NCBI GenBank assembly: GCA_030271595.1
Contig: JARXKO010000093.1
Coordinates: 1 to 6,130, forward strand
Reading direction: 5' to 3'
DNA from: Pseudomonadota bacterium
GTDB lineage: Bacteria > Pseudomonadota > Alphaproteobacteria > Sphingomonadales > Sphingomonadaceae
DNA length: 6,130 bases
Position 1 is the stretch's first letter. The number at the start of each line of letters is the position of its first letter. The position numbers and the translations under genes were made by a program. The notes beneath the pieces are model-generated. The model searched no databases and was not told where the DNA came from. It worked only from the letters and a program-made list of their open reading frames with translations. Positions 1 through 5,840 of this stretch are shown piece after piece.

Positions 1-580
1 CCATGTCGGCCTCGCTCGAATAGTCGAGGTTGACCTGGATTGTGCAGGTCCGCAGCATCATGTCGAGCCCCATGCTGCCGACCCGCGGCATATGGCTGAG
101 CATGATCTTGTAGCGCCCCTTGGGCATGATTGGCAGCTCGTCGCGGCGCTTGTCAGGCCACATGCCAAGGCCAAGGAAGCCTTTGCCGGTCTTGGCACCG
201 ATCGCCTTGACCTGATCGAGGTGACGCCCGGTTTCTGCGCAGGTCTGGTGGAGGTTTTCGAGCGGCGCGCCCGACAGTTCGAGCTGACCCGCAGGCTCAA
301 GGCTGATTGCGCCATCGCTGCCCGACATCGCGATGACATTACCGCCCTCGACCACCGGCTCCCAGCCGTATTCGGTCATCGCCATCAACAGGTCGCGAAT
401 CCCGCCTTTTTCGTCGTAGGACGGGGCATGGTGATCGCCTGTGCAATAGACCAGTTTCTCGTGCTCGGTGCCGATGCGCCAGGCTTCCGGCGGCTTTTCG
501 CCCTTGATCATCGGCGCCAGCAACTGCTCGCGGCTCTCGATCACAGGATCGTTGCGATTCGAAACTTGTCGTGTGCTCAT
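1..580 (-). CDS. gshA: Glutamate-cysteine ligase, N-terminal part (cut by left window edge)
   Basis: Catalyses the ATP-dependent joining of L-glutamate and L-cysteine, the first step of glutathione synthesis in the cytoplasm. The 193 visible codons read from an ATG at 580-578 and run off the left edge without a stop. Signatures of the plant/alphaproteobacterial GCS2-type ligase are clear: RIGTEHEKL (residues 36-44, substrate-binding strand), EGGNVIAM (78-85), LEPAGQLELSGAP (94-106), MPKGRYKIM (152-160), HMPRVGSMGLDMM (163-175) and RTCTIQVNLDYSSEADM at the window edge. Full family members are about 450 residues, so more than half the gene lies outside. No strong Shine-Dalgarno sequence precedes the ATG; the start is chosen because MSTRQVSNRNDPVIESREQL looks like a normal family N-terminus. 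It follows rsmE on the same strand across a 172-bp gap filled by an inverted repeat, so it may have its own promoter. Confidence 0.93.
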   Translation of the reverse strand, partial: MSTRQVSNRNDPVIESREQLLAPMIKGEKPPEAWRIGTEHEKLVYCTGDHHAPSYDEKGGIRDLLMAMTEYGWEPVVEGGNVIAMSGSDGAISLEPAGQLELSGAPLENLHQTCAETGRHLDQVKAIGAKTGKGFLGLGMWPDKRRDELPIMPKGRYKIMLSHMPRVGSMGLDMMLRTCTIQVNLDYSSEADM

Positions 581-618
581 GGCGGGGAGTTAGTGGGAAC
601 TCCGCCGGTGCGCTACCG

Positions 619-647
619 AAAAAATGGAGACTCCCCCTCTGGGGGAG
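619..647 (-). terminator. Possible intrinsic terminator between rsmE and gshA
   Basis: Read on the minus strand, the hairpin CTCCCCC-AGA-GGGGGAG (647-631) is followed by TCTCCA and then a run of six T (624-619). It lies downstream of rsmE, where a terminator would be useful. The 6-nt gap between stem and T-run is longer than in textbook terminators, and the hairpin is also part of the larger repeat at 627-748, so the function is uncertain. Confidence 0.35.
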
Positions 648-748
648 GTGGCAGCGCGAAGCGCTGACGGAGGGGGAATGTTGCGTGGTTTGGGACAGTC
701 CCCTCCGACCCGCCTGCGGTGGCCCACCTCCCCCAGAGGGGGAGACTC
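627..748. repeat. Two-unit intergenic inverted repeat (REP/BIME-like)
   Basis: The outer arms 627-651 and 724-748 are inverted copies matching at 24 of 25 positions. Each arm contains its own hairpin (CTCCCCC/GGGGGAG, stems 631-637/641-647 and 728-734/738-744). Further in, CGGAGGGG (668-675) faces CCCCTCCG (701-708). The left unit also carries the mini-hairpin AGCGC-GAA-GCGCT (653-665). The layout is two copies of one roughly 50-bp palindromic unit placed head to head around a centre near 687, as in bacterial interspersed mosaic elements. I recall similar GGGGGAGGTGG...GACGGAGGGGG units in sphingomonad intergenic regions; this is memory, not a search. It fills most of the rsmE-gshA gap and could stabilise the rsmE mRNA end or block read-through. 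Confidence 0.8.
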
Positions 749-752
749 TAAA

Positions 753-1496
753 TCACCAGTCGCCGCAGGTCCCCATCCACAATGCACAGCCAGCGATTGC
801 TGCAGTCTCCCCGCGCAGCACGCGCGGGCCGAGCGTGATTGGATGGGCTTGCGGCAAGGCGCGGATCGCGACGCGTTCAGCCTCGTCAAACCCGCCTTCG
901 GGGCCCGTCAGAAGCGCGGCGGGCCCGGAAAATGCTGCAAATTGCTGCGCAGCATTTTTCCCACCATTTTCGTCTGCGAAGTACAGCGCGCGAGCGTCGG
1001 ACCAGCCTTTGACGAGCGCATCGAGCTTCACCGGCGCCAGCAATTCCGGCAGCGCGGTGCGCGCGCATTGCTCGGCCGCCTCGATCAAAACGCTGCGCGC
1101 GCGCTCAAGGTTGAGCTTGTCCGCCACGCAGCGCCGGGTCAGCACCGGCTGGATGGTTCTCACGCCCAGTTCGCAAGCCTTCTCCAGCACCAGATCGAAG
1201 CGGTCCTTCTTGAGCAGCGCCGCGCACAGCGTGAAATCGGGCACCTGCTCGCGCGGGCGTAACAATGCCTCGGCGAGGAGCGATACCGAGCGTTTGTCCG
1301 CCGCCACAACCCGCGCCGCCCATTCGCCGGTGATGTCGTCGCACAATACAACTGGATCGCCTTCGCCGACGCGCATCACCCGGGCGAGGTAATGCGCTTG
1401 GGATCCTTCAATCGTCAGGTTCACGCCAGCCGCAACCTTCTGCCCAACAAACAGGCGCGGGGCGCTCTTGGGCGGCCAGGCGGGGGTGGCGGGCAT
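753..1496 (-). CDS. rsmE: 16S rRNA (uracil-1498-N3)-methyltransferase RsmE
   Basis: Methylates N3 of U1498 in 16S rRNA using S-adenosylmethionine, late in small-subunit assembly. The 247-residue product has the usual RsmE length and two-part layout: an N-terminal PUA-like RNA-binding domain (about residues 14-80, starting PRLFV and including HYLARVMRVGEGD) and a C-terminal SPOUT trefoil-knot domain (about 88-247). Diagnostic motifs are KKDRFDLVLEKACELG (96-111), TGPEGGF (197-203) and LGPRVLRGETA (222-232), the last two forming the SAM-binding knot. The ATG at 1496-1494 is preferred over an in-frame GTG at 1553, because the extra 19 residues are not family-like and the PUA domain begins soon after this ATG. 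Stop is TGA at 755-753. An AT-richer hairpin lies within the coding sequence at 929-958. Confidence 0.95.
   Translation of the reverse strand: MPATPAWPPKSAPRLFVGQKVAAGVNLTIEGSQAHYLARVMRVGEGDPVVLCDDITGEWAARVVAADKRSVSLLAEALLRPREQVPDFTLCAALLKKDRFDLVLEKACELGVRTIQPVLTRRCVADKLNLERARSVLIEAAEQCARTALPELLAPVKLDALVKGWSDARALYFADENGGKNAAQQFAAFSGPAALLTGPEGGFDEAERVAIRALPQAHPITLGPRVLRGETAAIAGCALWMGTCGDW
929..958. repeat. Perfect 10-bp inverted repeat inside rsmE
   Basis: AAAATGCTGC (929-938) and GCAGCATTTT (949-958) are exact inverted copies separated by 10 bases. The right part also contains the palindrome GCTGCGCAGC (944-953), and on the plus strand the stem ends in five T (955-959). It encodes the segment KNAAQQFAAF, a variable stretch before the SPOUT knot motif. 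The shape resembles a terminator for plus-strand transcription, but no plus-strand gene is supported here. Confidence 0.6.
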
Positions 1497-1649
1497 AGCC
1501 GTCTGATAGTCGAGGTGGGGGGAGCCGTCACCCCTGGAGCGCGGGGAGATCACGGTTGATTAACGATTGTCCGCAACCGGGTCGGAAGCAGACGTCAGAG
1601 GTCGCGGGACTTTCTTCGCCATCGAGATGGCGAGGCGCACATGCGGCGG
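1497..1649. other. Gap between RibB-like gene and rsmE
   Basis: This is the only non-coding stretch at the border between the sulfosugar operon and the housekeeping genes. It holds a 7-bp hairpin, TCGCCAT-CGAG-ATGGCGA (1616-1633), 17 nt past the RibB-like stop codon on the minus strand, but no T-run follows, so it is not a clear intrinsic terminator. Bases 1568-1595 form a loose inverted pair (TGTCCGC...GCAGACGT). I see no convincing -35/-10 pair for rsmE and no small gene. Confidence 0.5.
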
Positions 1650-2237
1650 TCAATCCAGCGCGGCGATATCCGCCACTGTAAGGTTATACCGGGCAATCAG
1701 ATCGGTTATGTCATCGATCCGGGCCATTTCGCCGTCGTCGCGCATGATCGAGCAGATCACCGCAGCCTCGCCCGCGCCAGCGCGGCGCGTCAGTTCGATT
1801 GCGGCTTCGAGCGCGGCGGGGCGCTCCGCGATCCCGCCCGGCGCGGCGATCAGCGGGAAGACGTGGCCGGGTGAAACCAGATCGTCGCCGCTGGATCCCT
1901 CCGCCATCGCCACGGCGATGGTACGTGCCCGGTCGGCCGCGGAGATTCCGGTCGACACTCCCTCACGCGCCTCGATCGAACGGCCGTGCGGGCGGCCCGA
2001 CTGGCGCGCTGCACCGGGGTTTATCAACCCGATGCCGAGCCGCATCGCATGTGCCGGGGTCAGCGCGAGGCAGATCAGCCCGCGGCCATGCGTCGCCATG
2101 AAGTTGATCGCGGCGGCATCGGCATATTTGGCCGCCATCGCGAAATCGATGTCGCCGCCGCGCAGCCGGTCCCCGGTCAGCACCACGATCTTGCCCGCCG
2201 CAATGGCGGCCAGCGCTGCTTCGAGCTCGCCGCTCAT
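1650..2237 (-). CDS. Divergent RibB-family protein with altered catalytic loop
   Basis: A 195-residue relative of 3,4-dihydroxy-2-butanone 4-phosphate synthase, which makes the four-carbon riboflavin precursor from ribulose 5-phosphate. Retained family features: HGRGLICL (residues 50-57, with the conserved Cys56), GVSTGISAADR (93-103), PGHVFPL (123-129, with the metal-binding His125), Glu144, and a C-terminal DDGEMAR (167-173). Lost features: the RENEGD acid loop is RLRGGD (24-29), so the metal-ligand and catalytic glutamates become Leu25 and Gly27. The loop region is about two residues short, the Arg before PGH is Ser122, and the GTGFT substrate segment is replaced by a sequence around SGRPHG (80-85). 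The ATG at 2237 overlaps the flavin reductase stop (ATGA) and has AAGGTG 5 nt upstream. It is probably not a working RibB. It may be a repurposed enzyme or an accessory to the FMN-dependent monooxygenase; the function is unknown. Confidence 0.85.
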   Translation of the reverse strand: MSGELEAALAAIAAGKIVVLTGDRLRGGDIDFAMAAKYADAAAINFMATHGRGLICLALTPAHAMRLGIGLINPGAARQSGRPHGRSIEAREGVSTGISAADRARTIAVAMAEGSSGDDLVSPGHVFPLIAAPGGIAERPAALEAAIELTRRAGAGEAAVICSIMRDDGEMARIDDITDLIARYNLTVADIAALD

Positions 2238-2803
2238 TGCCCCACCTTGGCGAACGCCGCAGCGCCGCGCCGGACCTGGGCTCCGACCAGCTCGAGCTGC
2301 ATCCGCGCCCGGTCTTCCAGGCATTCGCCGTCGGGCGAGAACAGCCCTTGGTAGGTTCGGATCGTTGCCCCCATCGGGGTCGGCCAGCCGCGCAGCGCGT
2401 GGACGATCGAACGCAGCGTCTGCAAGGTGCTGTTGGTTGCCTGATCGCCGTAAGCCGTGGCAATCAGCCCGACCGCGCGGCCATCGAGATAGGGCCGCTC
2501 GTCGCGTGCCAGTTCTTCAAGGTAATCGAGCGCGTTCTTGACCAGCCCCGAAATAGTTCCGTGATAGCCCGGCGCGGCGATCAGCAAGCCATCGGCGCGG
2601 CGCACCGCCTCGACCAACTCGGCCCCGTCAGCCAGGGTGTGACCCTCACCGCGATAATGCGGCAGCGCGGCCAGATACGGTCCCCCGAACACTTGCACCT
2701 CTGCGCCGTCCTTGCCCGCTTCGGCGGCGGCAAGCCGCAGCGCCTGTTCGGTGGTACTGGCGGGATTAACGGTGCCGCCGATGGCAACGATGCGGATGGA
2801 CAC
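2234..2803 (-). CDS. smoA: NAD(P)H-dependent FMN reductase (SsuE/SmoA-like)
   Basis: A flavodoxin-fold reductase of 189 residues that would use NAD(P)H to make FMNH2 for the adjacent monooxygenase. Family marks are an N-terminal strand and phosphate-binding loop, IRIVAIGGTVNPAST (residues 3-17), and the hallmark APGYHGTISGLVKNALDYL segment (77-95), which holds the flavin ring and shapes the dimer interface. The start is a GTG at 2803-2801, supported by a strong GAAGGAG ribosome-binding site 6 nt upstream in the 14-bp gap after the monooxygenase stop. The stop overlaps the start of the RibB-like gene by 4 bp. The pairing with an SsuD-like gene is typical of two-component monooxygenase systems. 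The smoA name rests on operon context; in isolation it could only be called an SsuE/NADPH-dependent FMN reductase family member. Confidence 0.88.
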   Translation of the reverse strand: MSIRIVAIGGTVNPASTTEQALRLAAAEAGKDGAEVQVFGGPYLAALPHYRGEGHTLADGAELVEAVRRADGLLIAAPGYHGTISGLVKNALDYLEELARDERPYLDGRAVGLIATAYGDQATNSTLQTLRSIVHALRGWPTPMGATIRTYQGLFSPDGECLEDRARMQLELVGAQVRRGAAAFAKVGQ

Positions 2804-2809
2804 TCAGGT

Positions 2810-2816
2810 CTCCTTC
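2810..2816 (-). promoter_or_regulatory. Ribosome-binding site for the GTG-started flavin reductase
   Basis: GAAGGAG on the minus strand, 6 nt before the GTG at 2803. It is the strongest Shine-Dalgarno match I found at any start in the window. It sits almost wholly in the 14-bp gap between the monooxygenase stop and the reductase, and supports the non-ATG start. Confidence 0.75.
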
Positions 2817-2817
2817 G

Positions 2818-3918
2818 TCAAAATATCAGCGGGCCATGTTGCAGTTGGGGCAGCACATGGCGAGCGAACAGGTCAGCCTCGGCGGCGTGCGGATAGCCCG
2901 AAAGGATAAACGCCTCGATCCCCTCGGCCTGATATGCGCGCAGCTTCTTGAGCACCTGATCGGGATCGCCGACGATTGCCGAGCCGCAGCCCGACCGCGC
3001 CCGGCCAACGCCGGTCCACAGGCTTTCCTCGACGAAGCCGTCACCTCCCGCCGCGCCGCGCAGTTCGGCCTGCCGCTGAACCCCGTAGTTCTGCGCATCC
3101 AGCGATTTCTCGCGAATCGCGCGGCCGATCTCGTCATCGAGCTTCGAAACCAGACGGTCGGCATAGGCGCGTGCCTCATCCTCGTTCTCGCGCACGATCA
3201 CGTGGACGCGGTAGCCGAATTTGAGGGTGCGGCCATAGTTCGCGGCGCGCGCGGTCATGTCGGCGATGGTTTCGCGGACCTTGTCCATCGTGTCGGGCCA
3301 CATCAGGTACACGTCGCAGCCTTCCGCAGCGCACTCGCGGGCTTCGTGGCTGAGCCCGCCGAAATAGAATGCCGGGGGCTGGCCCGACAGCGTGGTGATC
3401 CGCGGCGGGTCGAGCTCCATTTGCCAGAACTCGCCGTGGTGATCGAGGTGCTGGCCAGAAAGCAGCGTCTTGATGATCTTGATGGCCTCGGTCGTGCGGG
3501 CATAGCGCGGGCCGCTGGCGATCTTTTCGCCGGGCATGTCCGACGAGATAATGTTGACGTTGAGGCGCCCGCCGGTGCCCGCTGCATCGGGTCCGAGGAT
3601 GCGGTCTAGCGTGGCGATCCGCCGCGCCAGCTGCGGCGGCCAGTCCTCGCCGATGCGGGTCGCCCAGAGCAGCTTCATGCGCCGCAGGAACGGCGCGATC
3701 GCGGCCGCGAAGACCGTGGTGTCAAGCCCCAGCGCATAGCCCGAAGGCAGCAGGATATTGTCAAACCCGCCTTCCTCGGCGGTCAGCGCGATATTGCGGC
3801 AATGCTCCCAGCTCGATTGCAGACGCGGATCGGGCTGACCGAGAAATTCGTAATCGTCGTCGCACAGCGCGGAAAACCAGGCGACTTCGCACTGCTGGGT
3901 CGAGCCAAGATTAGTCAT
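2818..3918 (-). CDS. smoC: Flavin-dependent sulfoquinovose monooxygenase (SsuD/SmoC-like)
   Basis: A 366-residue bacterial-luciferase-like TIM-barrel monooxygenase of the alkanesulfonate (SsuD) type. It is expected to use FMNH2 and O2 to break a C-S bond, here in sulfoquinovose, releasing sulfite and 6-oxo-glucose. Against E. coli SsuD, active-site positions are kept: RVH (Arg237, His239), Arg308 in the ARSGCGSAIVGDP segment, and SGYPH (Tyr342, His344). YFGGLSHEA (185-193) and the YLMW tryptophan (Trp207) also match. SsuD's Cys54 is replaced by Leu64 in LLPSGYALGLDT, and the long SsuD C-terminal tail is missing. The ATG at 3918 forms an ATGA overlap with the upstream aldo/keto reductase, with GGGGAG 8 nt before it. 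The reading frame stays open upstream to 4248, but that part is antisense-like noise inside the reductase gene. Substrate is inferred from the neighbours; another sulfonate is possible. Confidence 0.88.
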   Translation of the reverse strand: MTNLGSTQQCEVAWFSALCDDDYEFLGQPDPRLQSSWEHCRNIALTAEEGGFDNILLPSGYALGLDTTVFAAAIAPFLRRMKLLWATRIGEDWPPQLARRIATLDRILGPDAAGTGGRLNVNIISSDMPGEKIASGPRYARTTEAIKIIKTLLSGQHLDHHGEFWQMELDPPRITTLSGQPPAFYFGGLSHEARECAAEGCDVYLMWPDTMDKVRETIADMTARAANYGRTLKFGYRVHVIVRENEDEARAYADRLVSKLDDEIGRAIREKSLDAQNYGVQRQAELRGAAGGDGFVEESLWTGVGRARSGCGSAIVGDPDQVLKKLRAYQAEGIEAFILSGYPHAAEADLFARHVLPQLQHGPLIF

Positions 3919-4829
3919 GGCAGGTTCTCCCCGCGTGCGGCGACCAGCACCGCGTACCAGTCCTCCCGGTTCCAGCGGACCGATAGCGCAGCCGCGCCTT
4001 CGGCAATCCGCGCTGGGTTTTGCGAGCCGATGATTGGGACGATTCCGGCCGGGTGCGCCATCAGCCAGCTGTAGGCGGCGACGGTGCGCGATACTCCGGC
4101 GCGCTCTGCCGCTGCGTCGAGCGCCGCGGCAACCGCGAGCGGACGTTCGCCAGCGGGGCTCGCCAGCCGCCCGCCGCTCAGCGGCGACCAGGCCAAGGGA
4201 GTGAGCCCCAGCTGCATCGCCTGATCGAGCTCGCCATTCTCGAAGCACTCAATCCGCAGCGGCGAAATCTCGGGCTGGGTGCTGACCAGCTTTTGCCCGA
4301 GAAAGTGATTGAGCGCGGCGATCTGGGCCGGGGTGAAGTTCGATACGCCCAGCGCGCGGACCTTGCCCGCCGCAACTGCGGCATCGAGCGTGCGCGCCAC
4401 TTCCTGCGGATGCGCAAGAATGTCGGGACGGTGGATCTGCCACAGGTCGATCATGTCCGTGCCAAGCCGCCTTAGCGAGGCATCGATCGCACTGTTCAGG
4501 TAATCGCTGCTCTGGTCGTATGGCAGCGGCGGCATGATCCCGCCTTTGGTTGCCAGCACCATGCGGGCGCGCAGGCCCGGCTCGCTGGCCAGCACCTGTC
4601 CCAGCAGCGCCTCGGCATCGCCGAACCCGTTTGTGCCATCGAAGCCATAGATGTCGGCGGTGTCGAGCAGCGTGATTTCGGCATCGAGCGCGGCGTGGAC
4701 CAGCTTGGCGGCCTCGGCAGCCGAGCGTCCGCCGTCCGCCAGGCGCCACATCCCCCAGGCTATCGGCGAAATCGCGATGCCGCTTGACCCCAGGGTCCGA
4801 GTGGCGGGAACGGCGGGTAACTGGCTCAT
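3915..4829 (-). CDS. smoB: Aldo/keto reductase, probable 6-oxo-glucose reductase (SmoB-like)
   Basis: A 304-residue NAD(P)H-dependent (beta/alpha)8-barrel reductase. The complete AKR catalytic tetrad is visible: Asp56 and Tyr61 in LLDTADIYG, Lys95 in LATKGG, and His133 in DLWQIHRPD. Later signatures are GKVRALGVSNF (about 155-165), the WSPLSGG turn, and a C-terminal IIGSQNPARI cofactor-binding stretch. In the sulfo-SMO pathway this partner reduces the 6-aldehyde left after desulfonation to give glucose for central metabolism, so the job follows from its position immediately before the monooxygenase. The ATG at 4829 lies 3 bp after the regulator's stop codon, with a weak AGGA about 8 nt upstream. 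The stop overlaps the monooxygenase start by 4 bp. The AKR family assignment is firm; the substrate is inferred. Confidence 0.88.
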   Translation of the reverse strand: MSQLPAVPATRTLGSSGIAISPIAWGMWRLADGGRSAAEAAKLVHAALDAEITLLDTADIYGFDGTNGFGDAEALLGQVLASEPGLRARMVLATKGGIMPPLPYDQSSDYLNSAIDASLRRLGTDMIDLWQIHRPDILAHPQEVARTLDAAVAAGKVRALGVSNFTPAQIAALNHFLGQKLVSTQPEISPLRIECFENGELDQAMQLGLTPLAWSPLSGGRLASPAGERPLAVAAALDAAAERAGVSRTVAAYSWLMAHPAGIVPIIGSQNPARIAEGAAALSVRWNREDWYAVLVAARGENLP

Positions 4830-4832
4830 AAG

Positions 4833-5840
4833 TTAAATCCTGGCTGGCGGCGCGAGTGAGGCGCGCTCGATTAGAGTGTGCGGCAAGCGGCGGTGGCTGA
4901 TCCCGCCGCCGGCGATCAAGAGTTCGGCCGCAGTGCGGGCAAGCTCCGCCATCGGCTGATGGATCGTGGTCAAGGGCGGCCAGACAGTGCGGGCGAGCGT
5001 CGTATCGTCGAACCCGGCGACTGACAGCTCACCCGGCAGATCGATGTTGCGATCGTGCGCCACCGCCAGCACCCCGGCTGCCATATCATCGTTCGAGGCG
5101 AAGATCGCAGTGGGGCGCTGCGCCAGATCGAGCAAGTGGTTGGCGCCGCGTACCCCGCTTTCGAAATCGAATTCGCCATCGCAGACCAGCGCGGGATCGA
5201 AGCCGATCCCGACCCGGTCGAGCGCGCGGCAATAGCCCGCGAGCCGGTCCATCGAACCCATGTGGTTGGGATGCCCCTTGATGAAGCCGATCCGCCGGTG
5301 CCCAAGGTTGATGATATGCGTGGTCATGTCATCGGCGGCCTGGGCATCGTCCATGTAGACCGAGCTGGTCAGCGCATGATTGGTCCCCGGCGAAATCCGC
5401 ACGAACGGAATGTCCATCGCTTCAAGCGCCCGCAGCACCGGATCGCAATCGGTTACCGGGGAGGACAGGATAATCCCGTCGACATGGGTTTCGGAAACCA
5501 GCCCGCGGACCTGATCCCCCACCAGCGGATCGGCGACATCGACCGGCTGGGCGAGCAGGCGGATGCCTTTCTCCTTGCACACTTCCCAGCACCCGGTCTG
5601 GATCTGGAACATGTAGTAGGGGCTGTGATTGTCATAGATCAGCGCGACCTGACCCGATTTGGCGCCTGACAGAATGCGCGCGGCGATGCTCGGCTTGAAA
5701 TCGAGCGCCTTCATCGCCGCGTCGACCCGGGCCTTGGTATCGGCGCTGACGTAAGGGTGCCCGTTGAGCACGCGGCTGACGGTCTTGACCGCCACCCCGG
5801 CGCGCGCGGCGACGTCGCGGATGTTGGCGCGCTCGCTCAT
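4833..5840 (-). CDS. LacI-family transcriptional regulator of the sulfosugar operon
   Basis: A 335-residue LacI/GalR-type repressor. The N-terminal helix-turn-helix spans residues 6-27 (IRDVAARAGVAVKTVSRVLN) and is followed by the hinge helix around 48-60 (KPSIAARILSG). A periplasmic-binding-protein-like ligand domain starts at about 64 (QVALIYDN) and runs to the C-terminus, with FASNDDMAAG and SVAGFDDT as family landmarks. The ATG at 5840 overlaps the glycosidase stop (ATGA). An upstream extension to 5981 in the same frame is antisense-like noise within that glycosidase, and MSERANIRDVA is the usual LacI-type beginning. Being inside the operon suggests local control, with sulfoquinovose or its glyceride as a possible inducer (inference). 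Its operator is probably upstream of the operon, outside the window; I see none here. Confidence 0.92.
   Translation of the reverse strand: MSERANIRDVAARAGVAVKTVSRVLNGHPYVSADTKARVDAAMKALDFKPSIAARILSGAKSGQVALIYDNHSPYYMFQIQTGCWEVCKEKGIRLLAQPVDVADPLVGDQVRGLVSETHVDGIILSSPVTDCDPVLRALEAMDIPFVRISPGTNHALTSSVYMDDAQAADDMTTHIINLGHRRIGFIKGHPNHMGSMDRLAGYCRALDRVGIGFDPALVCDGEFDFESGVRGANHLLDLAQRPTAIFASNDDMAAGVLAVAHDRNIDLPGELSVAGFDDTTLARTVWPPLTTIHQPMAELARTAAELLIAGGGISHRRLPHTLIERASLAPPARI

Noticed and set aside
571..1392. Plus-strand open frames across the repeat and rsmE
   Set aside because: They read through the inverted repeat and antisense to a clear RsmE; no motif or ribosome-binding support.
1497..1553. 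GTG start for rsmE adding 19 residues
   Set aside because: The extra residues are not family-like and no ribosome-binding site precedes the GTG; the ATG at 1496 gives the normal length.
1616..1633. Hairpin after the RibB-like gene as an intrinsic terminator
   Set aside because: A 7-bp stem with tetraloop exists, but the minus-strand sequence after it (AGAAAGTCCC) has no T-run.
1567..2541. Long plus-strand open frame (324 codons)
   Set aside because: It is antisense to the RibB-like gene and flavin reductase, has no recognisable domain, and is rich in Arg, Ala, Ser and Pro as expected for an off-frame reading of GC-rich DNA.
2836..3609. Plus-strand open frame of 257 codons opposite the monooxygenase
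   Set aside because: The minus-strand frame matches SsuD along its whole length; the plus frame shows no family motif.
3919..4248. N-terminal extension of the monooxygenase (110 residues)
   Set aside because: Arg/Gly-rich off-frame sequence lying inside the aldo/keto reductase gene; the ATG at 3918 has a good ribosome-binding site and an SsuD-like length.
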